Assembly: GCF_000316575.1 (NCBI RefSeq)
Contig: NC_019682.1
Coordinates: 4,896,001-4,960,000, forward strand
From: Calothrix sp. PCC 7507
GTDB lineage: Bacteria; Cyanobacteriota; Cyanobacteriia; Cyanobacteriales; Nostocaceae
Direction: 5' to 3'
DNA: 64,000 nucleotides
Shown here: positions 55,468 through 64,000 of the stretch, piece after piece
Position numbering within the stretch: position 1 is the stretch's first letter
How the letters are laid out: every line of letters starts with the position of its first letter
The notes under the pieces: model-generated
The model's input: only the letters and a program-made list of their open reading frames with translations
Databases searched by the model: none
Told to the model about the DNA's origin: nothing
Translations under genes and position numbers: made by a program

Positions 55468-56985
55468 ATGTTTCTTACAGACGTAGCAAGCAAACTACGA
55501 GATTTAAACTTAGTTACAGAAGTAACCTATCAAGAGATAGCGCGCTTAATAGAACAAGGTGCAATTCAAAGTCGCTCCGCACTGCTGCGTCAACTTGAGC
55601 AAGACACAGTGAAACGTCTCCTTACTTCTTTAGGAATTGGAACTGGTGCTGCTGTTAACTTTGGTATTGCGGATTTAACAAATGAAATGCGTTCTGAGTT
55701 ACTGAAGTTGGTGCATCAACTCAGAGAATCAGATGTTGTGAGTCAAGGTGTTTATGAAAAACTGCGAGGAGATATCGCATCTGGTGGTATCAGATTAGAT
55801 GTGCAGTTATTTCAGAACGCTGCTTGGCAAATGGAGATTGAGCAGCAGTTACAACCAGAAGTACAGGAACCTTATCTTAAATCTTTGCGAACCGCTGGTG
55901 TACTGTCAAAAAAAGGTTATACTCGCTTGCTGCAAGACCTCAAGGGTGGGAAGATTCAGGATGATATCAAGTTCCTGAAGTACATCGATCGCGCTTTACT
56001 TTTCAACCTACATGATTACTCTTTAGATCCCTACGGCTACTTTCCTAAAATCCATACGACTATTGCCCAGATGCTCACTAAGACTGGCGTAGCAAACTTT
56101 ACTTTTGAAAATTTTGCCCTAGAGCTTGTTAAAAGCTTAGATTATAACGGTGATGAGTCATATCAAGCGATCGCTTCAGTCAATATCAACGGAAAGCTGT
56201 ATCAACAAAGCAGTTTTTATGCACCTGCAATAGATAACCAAGATTTTGTTGGACGTATCGAGAGTGAAGAATTTCTCCACTTGTTCAACAAGATTTTGCG
56301 AGATCAGGGTTCAGACTATCGACTATATGACATAAAAGCTGAGAGCGACTATTTAGGAATACCAGGGTTAGATCATTCCCGCTTTGGAGTCATCGCTTTA
56401 ACAGAAAATCAAGCTAAAGCCTATTTTCAGCAAGAAGATTTTCGCCAAGAAGCACGGCTAACGACAGATTATATAGAAGAAATTCTCTCACTTTGGAAAA
56501 AAATCGAGTTGTTCAATCACCTCACAGAAGATCAGATTACTACAAGTCAGCAGAAAATAAGACAAAGCTACATCACCCATCCTCACGATTTGCTACAAGC
56601 TTTTGATAACTTGGTAGTTACAGTGGAATGGGAAAGCGGTAATGTAGACAATCCTTACCAAGAATTGACCTATGAGTTGGTTGCTGCATCGCGGGGAGCA
56701 TTTGTACCAACTGATATTTCAAATGAATTTGATGGGAAAAATCAAACTGCTGCACAGTCCTTTACTCTCAATGACAAGCGATACAGCAGAAAATTTGAGT
56801 ATAACAATGATTTTCTTGACCCGAAATTCTTCAGTTTTATACAACAGGTTGTTGAGCAAACAGTTTCCAATGGCAGATTTTATCCGCTTTATGAGGATTC
56901 TGAGGATATCGTTGGGTACATCTTTCTGACTAATGAGCAGCAACATGTACTCCAGTCACAAGGAGTTATAACGATTCTCAAATAA
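55468..56985 (+). CDS. Unidentified 505-residue protein
   Basis: Soluble, no signal peptide, no recognised domain. Residues 1-200 are helical with repeated units of the type LRDLNLVTEVTYQEIARLI, LRESDVVSQGVYEKLRGDI and LRTAGVLSKKGYTRLLQDL, each with L..(T/S)..GVxxxxxYxxL, so three to four related helical hairpins. The rest is alpha/beta with pairs such as INGKLYQQSSFYAP and LNDKRYSRKFEYN, and FGVIALTENQAKAYF. No Shine-Dalgarno is seen before the ATG, and a repeat element ends right there. It appears to stand alone. I do not know its function. Confidence 0.75.
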   Translation: MFLTDVASKLRDLNLVTEVTYQEIARLIEQGAIQSRSALLRQLEQDTVKRLLTSLGIGTGAAVNFGIADLTNEMRSELLKLVHQLRESDVVSQGVYEKLRGDIASGGIRLDVQLFQNAAWQMEIEQQLQPEVQEPYLKSLRTAGVLSKKGYTRLLQDLKGGKIQDDIKFLKYIDRALLFNLHDYSLDPYGYFPKIHTTIAQMLTKTGVANFTFENFALELVKSLDYNGDESYQAIASVNINGKLYQQSSFYAPAIDNQDFVGRIESEEFLHLFNKILRDQGSDYRLYDIKAESDYLGIPGLDHSRFGVIALTENQAKAYFQQEDFRQEARLTTDYIEEILSLWKKIELFNHLTEDQITTSQQKIRQSYITHPHDLLQAFDNLVVTVEWESGNVDNPYQELTYELVAASRGAFVPTDISNEFDGKNQTAAQSFTLNDKRYSRKFEYNNDFLDPKFFSFIQQVVEQTVSNGRFYPLYEDSEDIVGYIFLTNEQQHVLQSQGVITILK

Positions 56986-57079
56986 ATGAAAGAAATGCAC
57001 CAATTTAAATGAGTCAAAAAGAGGAAAAGTGGCAGAGAGAAGGGAGCAGGGTAAAACCCCATAAATAAAAGTTCTGCAA

Positions 57080-57781
57080 CTAATAACCAGAATCATTAAT
57101 AAATTTTGACTCTTGAATTATGACTTGCGATTGTTGATTATTAGCTCCTGACCCACCTCTTCTAGCAATTTGTTGCTGAGAAAACATTTCTCGCAAAACC
57201 ATTGCTGGGTCTACATAGTTACTAGCATATTTCAGTCCCCAATGAAGATGAGGCCCGGTGGTACGTCCAGTCATTCCGACTCTACCGATTCTGGCTCCAG
57301 TGGGTATTTGTTGCCCTTCCCAAATTTGAATTCCAGCTGGGCGATCAATGAAATAACGACGACCTGATGCAGTACCAGCACTGCCTTCCATGTGACAATA
57401 AGTATGTTCCCACTCACCGGATTTAATGACGATATGAGTGCCGCAGGCTGTGCGATCGCCTATTTTAATAACTGTACCAGCCCACCAACTACGAATATAA
57501 CTACCTTGCGGGGCGGCGATGTCTAAACCTCCGTGAAATTCCCAACCATCACCTCCAGTAGCAGAACGACGATAGCCAAATGCAGAGGTGTAAGCTTGAA
57601 AGTTTTCTACGGGAAACGAAGCGCCTAACCAACTGTTGCGTGTCTTGACATTTTTTGACTGAACTTCTCTAGCTATCGAAATTTCTGGCTTAGGTAATAA
57701 AGTAATTGAACTTACAAGACCTAATCCTAATGTTAATATTATGGTTCCAGAAAATATTATTCTTTGTCGCCGTTTAATCAT
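57080..57781 (-). CDS. M23 (LytM) peptidoglycan endopeptidase
   Basis: 233 residues. An N-terminal membrane anchor or signal (about 8-28) is followed by the M23 domain (about 58-200): FGYRRS..., zinc ligands in HGGLD (H and D) and in PHLHWGLKY (HxH). A Gly/Gln/Asn-rich tail follows. It cleaves peptide cross-links in peptidoglycan or acts as a non-catalytic activator. All the zinc-binding residues are present, so catalysis is likely. It is convergent with the unidentified gene and divergent from 58320. Confidence 0.92.
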   Translation of the reverse strand: MIKRRQRIIFSGTIILTLGLGLVSSITLLPKPEISIAREVQSKNVKTRNSWLGASFPVENFQAYTSAFGYRRSATGGDGWEFHGGLDIAAPQGSYIRSWWAGTVIKIGDRTACGTHIVIKSGEWEHTYCHMEGSAGTASGRRYFIDRPAGIQIWEGQQIPTGARIGRVGMTGRTTGPHLHWGLKYASNYVDPAMVLREMFSQQQIARRGGSGANNQQSQVIIQESKFINDSGY

Positions 57782-58319
57782 TGTTGCTATTCCCCACTCC
57801 GATAAAAGTGTCAGTAAATCTTTGATTGGCTTAGTTTAATTTTTTGTAAAATTCTGTCATCAAGTCTAATAAATCTTTGATACCGCAATATCTTACGTCA
57901 GAATATTTTAAAGTCAAGTTATATAGCTAACAAAACTGTATTTTTGACTATCTAATTTGTATATTCAGGTATTAAAACTAAAAATCAGATAGTTAACAAA
58001 AATAAGCGCTTTTAATACATCTTTAGTAGACAAGTATAGTCGGGAATCAGCGTAGTCGTTAGATAGTAATTACGGATAAAGTAGCATTTGTTATTTAAAA
58101 GCTTTACATATTTGTACTGCAATACTGAGTATGTAAATACGTAAGTATGTTTGGCAGAAATTTCTCTTTGAGATAACTTGGGCTAACTTAGCAGTAAGAT
58201 AGTTGCCAAGTTGTTAATATCCTGTTAACCTTTATGCTTAAATTTGCTTAAGAGGTTGCTATAGCCTCAATTTAGAAGCTCTAGAGCAAAATAGACTACT
58301 TGCAGGACTCCCACAAACT
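57782..58319. other. AT-rich divergent intergenic region
   Basis: 538 bases with no supported open frame. It should contain promoters for the M23 gene and the gene at 58320. TACGTAAGTATG and TATTCAGGTATT motifs are unremarkable. Nothing else is seen. Confidence 0.6.
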
Positions 58320-58703
58320 ATGCTGAATGAAATTTTGCCTTTCCGTTTTGAATTGGACAAAATCGCGATCGCTGGAGCGAGTTTGTGGTCTTTGGCGCTA
58401 TATTTAGCTTTTTCACCAGTCAGTGAATGGGTAATCGAGCAACTCAAGCGCTGGTTTAACTTTGCGGAGCGATCGCTTTACACCAGCCAATCAGAATTTG
58501 ACAAAACTCGTCAAGCCAGGGAATCTCAAAACGCTTTTTATGCCTCCCTATTTAGCATCGTGCCTTTTTTGGTAACTGGTGCTTTATGTAACTGGTTTCT
58601 GGACATCAGCTTAGGCAACAGTTGGGGAATCAGCACCGGCATACTTGCTTGTATTGGTTCCGGTATTTATGAATTAGGACGGCGGGATGGTTCTTCTGAT
58701 TAG
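58320..58703 (+). CDS. Small membrane protein, unknown function
   Basis: 127 residues. Three hydrophobic segments: about 16-37 (IAIAGASLWSLALYLAF), 79-97 (YASLFSIVPFLVTGALCNWFL) and 103-118 (WGISTGILACIGSGIYEL). Between helices 1 and 2 lies a charged loop with R-S-L-Y-T-S. The ribosome binding site is weak (AGGA, 12 bases before ATG). It stands alone between an AT-rich region and a repeat array. No family is recognised. Confidence 0.65.
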   Translation: MLNEILPFRFELDKIAIAGASLWSLALYLAFSPVSEWVIEQLKRWFNFAERSLYTSQSEFDKTRQARESQNAFYASLFSIVPFLVTGALCNWFLDISLGNSWGISTGILACIGSGIYELGRRDGSSD

Positions 58704-58832
58704 TCAGGAGTCAGGAGTCAGGAGTCAAGGGAATAGGCAATAGGCAATAGGCAAGAGTCAAAAGTCAAAAGTCAAAAGGTTATTCTTCTAATGCCCAATG
58801 CCCAATGCCCAATGCCCCATGCCCAATCCCCA
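58704..58832. repeat. Heptamer tandem repeats (STRR-type)
   Basis: Three successive arrays: AGTCAGG (58705-58728), AATAGGC then AAAAGTC (58733-58770), and ATGCCCA (58791-58828). Short tandem heptamers of this kind are typical of heterocystous cyanobacteria. They separate the convergent genes 58320 and 58837. Confidence 0.92.
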
Positions 58833-58836
58833 GTCC

Positions 58837-60117
58837 CTAATTATCAATTTCTTCGCTAACAATCTGTGCTAATTTCTGCGCTGCGCCTGCTTCGCCTCGG
58901 ATGCTGAGTAGCTTGGCTCGGATCGCTGCCAATTTTTCTGGATGAGCCAAAAGGTCTAACACCATTTCCCCAACTTCTGCAGGCTGGAGTTGTCCTACAA
59001 GTTCTGGTACTACCTCTTCTTGTGCCCAGATATTAGGCCATGCTAATAAACCTTTGCGTCTGAGGAAAAACCAGTTAATTATTTTGGCAAAAGTGGTACC
59101 CACCCCTGGCAAGTTAGCCAATAACCCCGGTAAACCATCCCAAGAACGCATCGCATCAAGTTGTTGTGTTGGGAGTAAGACAATCATCGGTACTGCTAAA
59201 GCACCGAGTTCGGCAGTGTTAGCACCGACTGTAGTTAAACAGATACTACAGCGGGATAATAATTCATAGGCAGGGTTTTCTTGGTAAAGTTCTACCTCTA
59301 CTCCTCTGTCTGTTTTCAGTTTGGAGTTACGAGTGCTTTCTTCTGGGGAAATCAAGGAAGCACTGCTAAAACCAAATGTTTGCACAAAAGGGTTTTTTCG
59401 GGGATCAGCAAAATTAGCTAAAGTTTGTAAATCCAAAGTTGGGGCGACAGGAATCACAAATTTAGTTTGGGGGTTTTTTGCGTGAATATATTCGGCGATC
59501 GCTAACATTAATGGTACTCCTTGGGCTAATTTTGCCGCTTTTGACCCTGGCAAAACGCCGATAATTTCAGTGTTGAGTGAAGAGTCAGGAGTTATGGCGA
59601 AATTTTTTACTTCATTTCCCTCTGTTTGAATCTGCGCTTCTACCATCAAATCGCCCACAACAGTAAATTTATGAGCATACTTTTGGGGAATCGGTTGAGC
59701 GACTTCGGGCTTCATGACACCAAAACGGTCAATTAAGCTGTGCCAACGGGCATTCCATTCGGCGTAGACTACTGTGCGATAGGCGAGTTTTTTGCCAATG
59801 ACAACGGGGAAAATTTGATCCCCACCAAGGAAGACGACGACACCGAGACTTCTCCAATCCCAATTTTCAGCAGTCTTTCCCCAGAGCAAAAACTGCCAAA
59901 AATGCTCTGCTCCCTGGACTCTGTCTACTTCTGGATAAGAAAGGGCGATCGCTACTTCTTTCCCAGTCGCATTGGGGCAAGGAGATAATACAACGGAAAT
60001 CCTGACAAGAGAACGATCATCACCTAGTTGTTGCCTTAGCGCCTTTACCACTGGACGCACCCAGGTTGTTACTTCCCCTGGACCATTGGAGAGGATCAGA
60101 ATATCTACTGGAGTCAT
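58837..60117 (-). CDS. LpxB-like glycosyltransferase (lipid-A-disaccharide synthase-related)
   Basis: 426 residues. GT-B fold with LILSNGPGEVTTWVRPV at the N-terminus and, in the C-terminal half, CSICLTTVGANTAELGALAVPMIVLLPT plus LLPTQQLDA and ..GLLANLPG, which match the lipid-A-disaccharide synthase group. The usual VSP-type LpxB N-motif is altered and cyanobacteria do not make standard lipid A, so the substrate is open. Two stretches, about residues 170-182 and 262-276, look like in-frame insertions of heptamer repeats (59570-59635 and 59305-59350). There is no clear ribosome binding site before the ATG. Confidence 0.8.
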   Translation of the reverse strand: MTPVDILILSNGPGEVTTWVRPVVKALRQQLGDDRSLVRISVVLSPCPNATGKEVAIALSYPEVDRVQGAEHFWQFLLWGKTAENWDWRSLGVVVFLGGDQIFPVVIGKKLAYRTVVYAEWNARWHSLIDRFGVMKPEVAQPIPQKYAHKFTVVGDLMVEAQIQTEGNEVKNFAITPDSSLNTEIIGVLPGSKAAKLAQGVPLMLAIAEYIHAKNPQTKFVIPVAPTLDLQTLANFADPRKNPFVQTFGFSSASLISPEESTRNSKLKTDRGVEVELYQENPAYELLSRCSICLTTVGANTAELGALAVPMIVLLPTQQLDAMRSWDGLPGLLANLPGVGTTFAKIINWFFLRRKGLLAWPNIWAQEEVVPELVGQLQPAEVGEMVLDLLAHPEKLAAIRAKLLSIRGEAGAAQKLAQIVSEEIDN

Positions 60118-60413
60118 GAGTTAAGGGTGAAGATTTAGGGGTTATTAGTCAAGAGGCAAAGTATAATTTTGGCGTTAACGAAGTTCCTCCGTCAGGGGCT
60201 TGCTGCATCTGTTTTGCCTCTCCAAGCCATTAGTCAAGTGCCGACAAATTATTATAGTAGCTTTTGTACTTCACAGAAACTGCTGCTTCATGGGGTAGAG
60301 TACACATAGTGGTGAGCAAATGCATATTTCATTGCATTTTTAAGGCTTATAGCAGCCATAGAATAGTTACTGAAAATAGATTTCAGTTGCCGGAGTGTTG
60401 CGAGGAGAATGTC

Positions 60414-60758
60414 TTGAGAATACTTTTATTTATTCTGCTGTTAGCGATCGCTCTATTTAGATTTACATTCATTCTGCCAGCACTAGCCGCCGAAACAGCC
60501 AATGGTGCCAAAATCTTCAATGCTAACTGTTCTTCTTGCCATATAGGTGGTGGAAATATATTAATTAGCCAGAAAACCTTGACAAAAGAAGCATTATCAA
60601 AATATCTGGAAAATTATGATCAGGATTCTATTCAGGCAATTATCTATCAAGTACAAAACGGTAAAAATGCCATGCCTGCCTTTAAAAACAAGTTAAGCAA
60701 TCAGGAAATTTTAGAGGTAGCTACTTACATTTTCCAACAAGCAGAACAAGGATGGTGA
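60414..60758 (+). CDS. petJ: Cytochrome c6 or closely related c-type cytochrome
   Basis: I use the TTG start at 60414 (GAGGAG 6 bases upstream), which places an export signal LRILLFILLLAIALFRF up to ALA at the N-terminus; upstream codons are not signal-like. The mature part of about 86 residues starts AETANGAKIFNANCSSCHIGG with the haem motif C-S-S-C-H, and ends with NAMPAF, which holds the axial Met, and EVATYIFQQAEQGW. The length and end motif fit cytochrome c6, which shuttles electrons between cytochrome b6f and photosystem I in the lumen. A low-expressed c6-like paralogue is possible. Confidence 0.9.
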   Translation: MRILLFILLLAIALFRFTFILPALAAETANGAKIFNANCSSCHIGGGNILISQKTLTKEALSKYLENYDQDSIQAIIYQVQNGKNAMPAFKNKLSNQEILEVATYIFQQAEQGW

Positions 60759-60834
60759 ACTCCCTAACAAGCTGCAGGATATCCAGGAAAGGGTGTTAAG
60801 GCTGAAGTTGAGGTAGATATATGCTCAAAAGAAA

Positions 60835-60865
60835 AGGATGAATGATTAATAACATCATTCATCCT
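60835..60865. terminator. Bidirectional hairpin terminator
   Basis: AGGATGAATGAT (60835-60846) pairs perfectly with ATCATTCATCCT (60854-60865). On the minus strand it is followed by TTTTCTTTT, so it serves the TonB-like gene well and petJ less well. Confidence 0.8.
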
Positions 60866-60917
60866 GCTTGATTGTTAAATTTGTTCTAATCTTCGACTAA
60901 AACCATCTGGAGGGTTT

Positions 60918-62417
60918 TTATTTCTTTTGATCAGAGCTTTCTTTTTGTTGTCTCAATTCGCGCAGTTGCTGGATTAGTTTTTTACCAGATTCAACAACGG
61001 TTACAGGCTCATCTTTTTTGTCATCAACCGCTGACGAAGGATTTTCTGTAGCTGTTGGTGTCGGTTCAGGCTGCTTGGTATTCACCACCGGATTAGACAA
61101 CGGCTTAGTAGGCGTTGCTAAAACGGGTACTGGCTGCTTGTTCACCACTGGATTTGACAATGGTTTAGTCGCTGTTGGTGCAGGTTCAGGCTGCTTGGTA
61201 TTCACCACCGGATTAGATAACGGCTTGGTAGGCGCCACTGGTGTGGGTGCTGGCGCTTGAGTAACTCCAGCATTTTTATTGCTATTGTTTTGAAACTGGA
61301 GTCTAAATGGGTAATAGCTAGTTTTGCTATGACCCTTGGGAGGATTGGCAGCAAAATACTCTCTGGCTTTTAATAGCAGATCGCTAGAAACTGACTTGTC
61401 TTGGAACTTAATTTCTAAAACCTTGCCGTCACCGTCTATCACTAAACCGCCTAATACCGTACCTTCAAGCCCTGCCTTGTCTGTAGAAATAGTATCACGG
61501 ATAACAGTTTTTTCTTCCGCATTAGGGTAATCCTGCTGGACTGTTTTCCTGAGGTCTTCGTAGGAGTTTACCTGTGCGTTTGTAGGAGAAGTCGCCTGTT
61601 CTGTTGGCTTGAAGGGAAACTCATTAGATACCCTAGCCGTAGAATCCGGCTGCCATTGCGGTAAACTGTCTCTTCCTAAACTTAAGTTATCACCAGCTTG
61701 TGGAGTTTTGCCAATCTGAGCTATTAACTGTTCGTTTTGAGCAACTTCAGATCCATTATTTCCAGGCTGAGTTGTTTGTGCAGTGGGTTCAGCATTTGTT
61801 GGAGAGGAGTTGACATCAGGAGAATTCATTAACCCATCAGGTATTTTAGCTCCTGGCAAGGTCGGTAATTTGTCTATGGGCAGCGGCCTAGCGTCTCCCA
61901 GCTTTATGTCTCTATCATTAAAACGTGGCACTGATTGGGAGAATCTTCTGTTGACATTAAAACCAGAGGTATCAAATCGGAAGTTTCCCCTGGGAACTAT
62001 CTGTAAAGACTGTCCTTTGGGTAATTGAGAAACTTGATATTGGTCAACTGATTTAGGGATTGGCGGTAGTACTAGCTGACTAGATGTAGGTGGTGGTGGT
62101 AATGGGGGTAAACTATTCGCCTGATCACCCAAATTAAAGGGAGGTACTTGGGATGGTAAGGGAAATTGTGATGCTATGGGTAATTGTGATTGTGGGGATG
62201 TATTTGTTTGAGGCAAGCGACTTTGGTCCGCTTGACTTAATTCCATGACTCCAACAGCTTTTGACGATGCTGAGTCTTTAGCTTTGTTAGAGTCTACAGG
62301 CATGAATGGCACAATCAACGCGATAGCACCGTGGATGCCAAGAGAGGCTATAGCTGCTATCCCGGTTGGCTGACTCAAGATTTCTGGTATGTTTTTTAGT
62401 AGGGAGACGTAAGACAT
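60918..62417 (-). CDS. TonB-like envelope protein
   Basis: 499 residues. An N-terminal membrane helix (about 20-40, AIASLGIHGAIALIVPFMP) is preceded by a short cytosolic part. A long Pro/Gln/Ser-rich periplasmic stretch (about 60-290) follows. A folded domain (about 295-385: LEGTVLGGLVIDGDGKVLEIKF...LLLKAREYFAANPPKG) resembles a TonB C-terminal domain. Then come three tandem KPLSNPVVNTKQPEP units (60-bp repeats) and a Lys-rich tail. It could span the periplasm and energise an outer-membrane receptor or anchor the envelope. There is no ExbB/ExbD nearby. Assignment is by pattern. Confidence 0.65.
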   Translation of the reverse strand: MSYVSLLKNIPEILSQPTGIAAIASLGIHGAIALIVPFMPVDSNKAKDSASSKAVGVMELSQADQSRLPQTNTSPQSQLPIASQFPLPSQVPPFNLGDQANSLPPLPPPPTSSQLVLPPIPKSVDQYQVSQLPKGQSLQIVPRGNFRFDTSGFNVNRRFSQSVPRFNDRDIKLGDARPLPIDKLPTLPGAKIPDGLMNSPDVNSSPTNAEPTAQTTQPGNNGSEVAQNEQLIAQIGKTPQAGDNLSLGRDSLPQWQPDSTARVSNEFPFKPTEQATSPTNAQVNSYEDLRKTVQQDYPNAEEKTVIRDTISTDKAGLEGTVLGGLVIDGDGKVLEIKFQDKSVSSDLLLKAREYFAANPPKGHSKTSYYPFRLQFQNNSNKNAGVTQAPAPTPVAPTKPLSNPVVNTKQPEPAPTATKPLSNPVVNKQPVPVLATPTKPLSNPVVNTKQPEPTPTATENPSSAVDDKKDEPVTVVESGKKLIQQLRELRQQKESSDQKK

Positions 62418-63022
62418 AGCTGTTATCGTTCACTCGGCTCAGTTGCAATTGACTAGCAATATTATCTTTGGGGCTACTATGGCAAGAGATGCGTCCCTTG
62501 AAGAGTAATAACTTTCTATACTGGACTCACAAGGGCAAAACAGCCATTTTTCCCAGGTTTTCACTTTAAAAAAACGCAACATTATAGTTTAGGGTATCAC
62601 CTAATGAATAGGCTATTGACAAAATTCTTACTTTTGATGTGTATCAACAAATTACTAAATTCATACTAATAACTTATGGTAGTTGCCCATTTAGGCGATC
62701 GCGTCGGCCTTAGTGCATAGACACCCGTAACCTAAGTTACCTATCTTGTTAGCTAACTGTTTTGTAGTGAGGCAGTCCCTTTGATAGATGTCAGGTTTGA
62801 TCTTAGTAGATAACTTAATCTGATTCATCCTAGCATGTCAGCCTCTTTTCAGACTATTGACAATTTTCAGCGTTGAGACTACGCTACGCCGCTAATTTTT
62901 AATCTAGAGAAACTTCTCACTCCTGCTGCCTTATTTATCAGAGAAGTAAAATAACTTAATACTTCTTAGTTAAAATTGTCATATAAGTACGAATTTTTTA
63001 ACTAAAAGAGAAAAGGTTAGCC
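62418..63022. other. Divergent intergenic region
   Basis: 605 bases without a supported gene. It holds AT-rich stretches and a CTACGCTACGCCGC patch (about 62880-62893). Promoters for the TonB-like gene and the cytochrome b gene are expected here. No operator is recognised. Confidence 0.6.
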
Positions 63023-63682
63023 ATGCAAAGCACCCAATTAGATCGGATTTTGCGGCGACTAGCAACGATATTATCAGTCGTGATCCTTACCCTGAGCCTA
63101 ATTAATGTCACAACTGGAGTTCTGCTGTCCTTTTATTACGAACCGACAGCAGGCGGTGCTTATCACGCCTTGAAAATGATTAATACGGAAGTAACCTACG
63201 GTTGGTTGTTCAAGACTGCCCATGATATCGCCGGGAACGGCGTAATTGCGATCGCCCTGATGCAAATTGTGGTGATGTTTTTAGGTCGGCAATTTCGCCA
63301 GAGTTGGCTGACTGCATGGATTAGTGGAATTTTATTTACCTTAAGTGCGATCGCTCTCGATTGGACAGAAATGATTCTCGGCTGGGATCAAGAAGGTTAC
63401 TGGCGTTTCAACATTGAGCTAGGAACCATCGAAGCGATTCCCTTCATCGGCTCGCAACTGCGAGAAATTTTGACTGGTGGTGGAGCCATTAGCACCATAA
63501 CGGTAGAACATCTTTACGCCATACACAGTTACATTATTTCCGCCGCCGTCATCATTCTCGCCATAGTACATTTGTCTGCTTTACTGTGGCAAGAACAACA
63601 AATGTATGCAGAAGCTTTAGCATCAAAACCCAGTGAAGGTGGCTTCATTCAACCACCAGCTGCTTCACTAGCAGAAAGTTGA
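63023..63682 (+). CDS. Cytochrome b6-like membrane protein
   Basis: 219 residues with four or five membrane helices. Cytochrome b N-terminal features: NVTTGVLLSFYYEPTAGGAYHALK (helix A and loop), TAHDIAGNGVIAIALMQIVVM with a haem-ligand-type His, and EHLYAIHSYIISAAVIILAIVH with two further His. This is shorter and more divergent than PetB. The helix B HH pair is not fully kept, so the number of haems is unsure. A role in an alternative electron-transfer complex is inference. Its 3' end overlaps the antiporter gene by 34 bases on the opposite strand. Confidence 0.75.
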   Translation: MQSTQLDRILRRLATILSVVILTLSLINVTTGVLLSFYYEPTAGGAYHALKMINTEVTYGWLFKTAHDIAGNGVIAIALMQIVVMFLGRQFRQSWLTAWISGILFTLSAIALDWTEMILGWDQEGYWRFNIELGTIEAIPFIGSQLREILTGGGAISTITVEHLYAIHSYIISAAVIILAIVHLSALLWQEQQMYAEALASKPSEGGFIQPPAASLAES

Positions 63683-64000
63683 GCTAATTTTGCCAGCGGG
63701 ACTTCTTCCACTTCTGGTAATTTCTCTAGAGAGAGAGGAGTAGATTGAGTCGCACCAGATAACCGTTTTAAAAGATTAGGCCTAGGGTCATACAACAAGT
63801 AAATAATGCGATCGCCTACTTCCCACTCTTGAATTGCTGGCATAATCTGTAGGCGTTCCTCTCTCTCTAGCAATAAAGGTAGCAACACCCCAGTCCGGAT
63901 TTTTTCTTGTATGTGTTCCTGTTGACTAGAAAATTCCGACTCATTTAGTGTCGTTGTCCCTAGCTTCACCCGTCCATCATTCAGATACTCATTCCACGTC
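63649..64000 (-). CDS. C-terminal part of a cation/proton antiporter with RCK-like domain
   Basis: The frame is open to the right edge, so the GTG at 63969 is not the true start. The last 117 codons include YLNDGRVKLGTTTLNE, GVLLPLLLEREERLQIM and WEVGDRIIYLLYDPRPNLLKRL, then a low-complexity tail. The GDRI..LL.D.R pattern is that of a TrkA-C/RCK-type domain at the end of cyanobacterial sodium/proton antiporters. Membrane helices should lie outside the window. Confidence 0.65.
   Translation of the reverse strand, partial: TWNEYLNDGRVKLGTTTLNESEFSSQQEHIQEKIRTGVLLPLLLEREERLQIMPAIQEWEVGDRIIYLLYDPRPNLLKRLSGATQSTPLSLEKLPEVEEVPLAKLAQLSASEAAGG

Noticed and set aside
58704-58832. Short repeats that could suggest CRISPR
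   Set aside because: Heptamer tandems without spacers.

Overview
The window looks like chromosomal DNA from a filamentous, probably heterocyst-forming cyanobacterium (Nostoc/Anabaena/Tolypothrix group). Grounds: very frequent HIP1 octamers (GCGATCGC); cyanobacterial signature genes (stand-alone CAAD protein, high-light-inducible protein, cytochrome c6, an rbp-rpsU pair, an FtsH with CxP-free thylakoid-type N-terminus, CHASE2/CHAT/DUF928 proteins); and many heptamer tandem repeats and small inverted-repeat elements of the kind that fill Nostocales genomes. The species cannot be named from the sequence alone. No tRNA, rRNA or CRISPR array was seen.

Layout. 0-3.3 kb: stress and envelope genes on the minus strand (CAAD membrane protein, BON lipoprotein, triple GSP17M-like protein). 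3.9-12.7 kb: minus-strand signalling and secretion cluster with a REC-histidine kinase, a CHASE2 hybrid kinase that overlaps it, a secreted DUF928 protein, a secreted TPR-CHAT (caspase-like) protein and the C-terminal remnant of a haemagglutinin-type exoprotein. 12.9-19 kb: a broken XRE regulator followed by a 1934-residue hybrid kinase with two kinase cores. 19.5-25.4 kb: a caspase-STAND-WD40-TPR giant, divergent from a Trypco1 (CU044_2847-type) protein. 25.5-27.3 kb: a MarR regulator and a 4Fe-4S/SCP2 protein, each preceded by the same palindrome. 27.4-36.3 kb: accessory genes (two PD-(D/E)XK-like proteins, a Ser/Thr kinase fused to a solute-binding domain, an SPFH gene, a DUF2207 protein, an NB-ARC protein). 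36.5-38.2 kb: housekeeping genes rpsU, rbp and Hlip. 38.7-45.2 kb: IS110 transposase, aspartic-protease pair, HEPN-like gene and a DUF433/PIN-like pair. 45.6-64 kb: mostly core genes (ilvB, MFS exporter, ferrochelatase-like protein, FMN reductase, ftsH, M23 peptidase, LpxB-like protein, petJ, TonB-like protein, cytochrome b-like protein, antiporter tail).

Two identical 1140-bp insertion sequences (32672-33811 and 42204-43343, opposite orientation) each carry a clean 5-bp target duplication. Each has split a gene that can be rejoined in frame: an SPFH/band-7 gene and a probable HEPN gene. The broken XRE gene, helicase remnant, Rpn fragment and haemagglutinin tail indicate active turnover.

The best candidates for an undescribed system are the divergent caspase-STAND-WD40 / Trypco1 pair (19.5-25.4 kb), the two kinases that have absorbed the same intergenic tandem repeat in frame, and the HEPN gene knocked out by an IS. 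In these entries, motifs, frames and repeats are read from the sequence, family functions are general knowledge, and system-level roles are inference.
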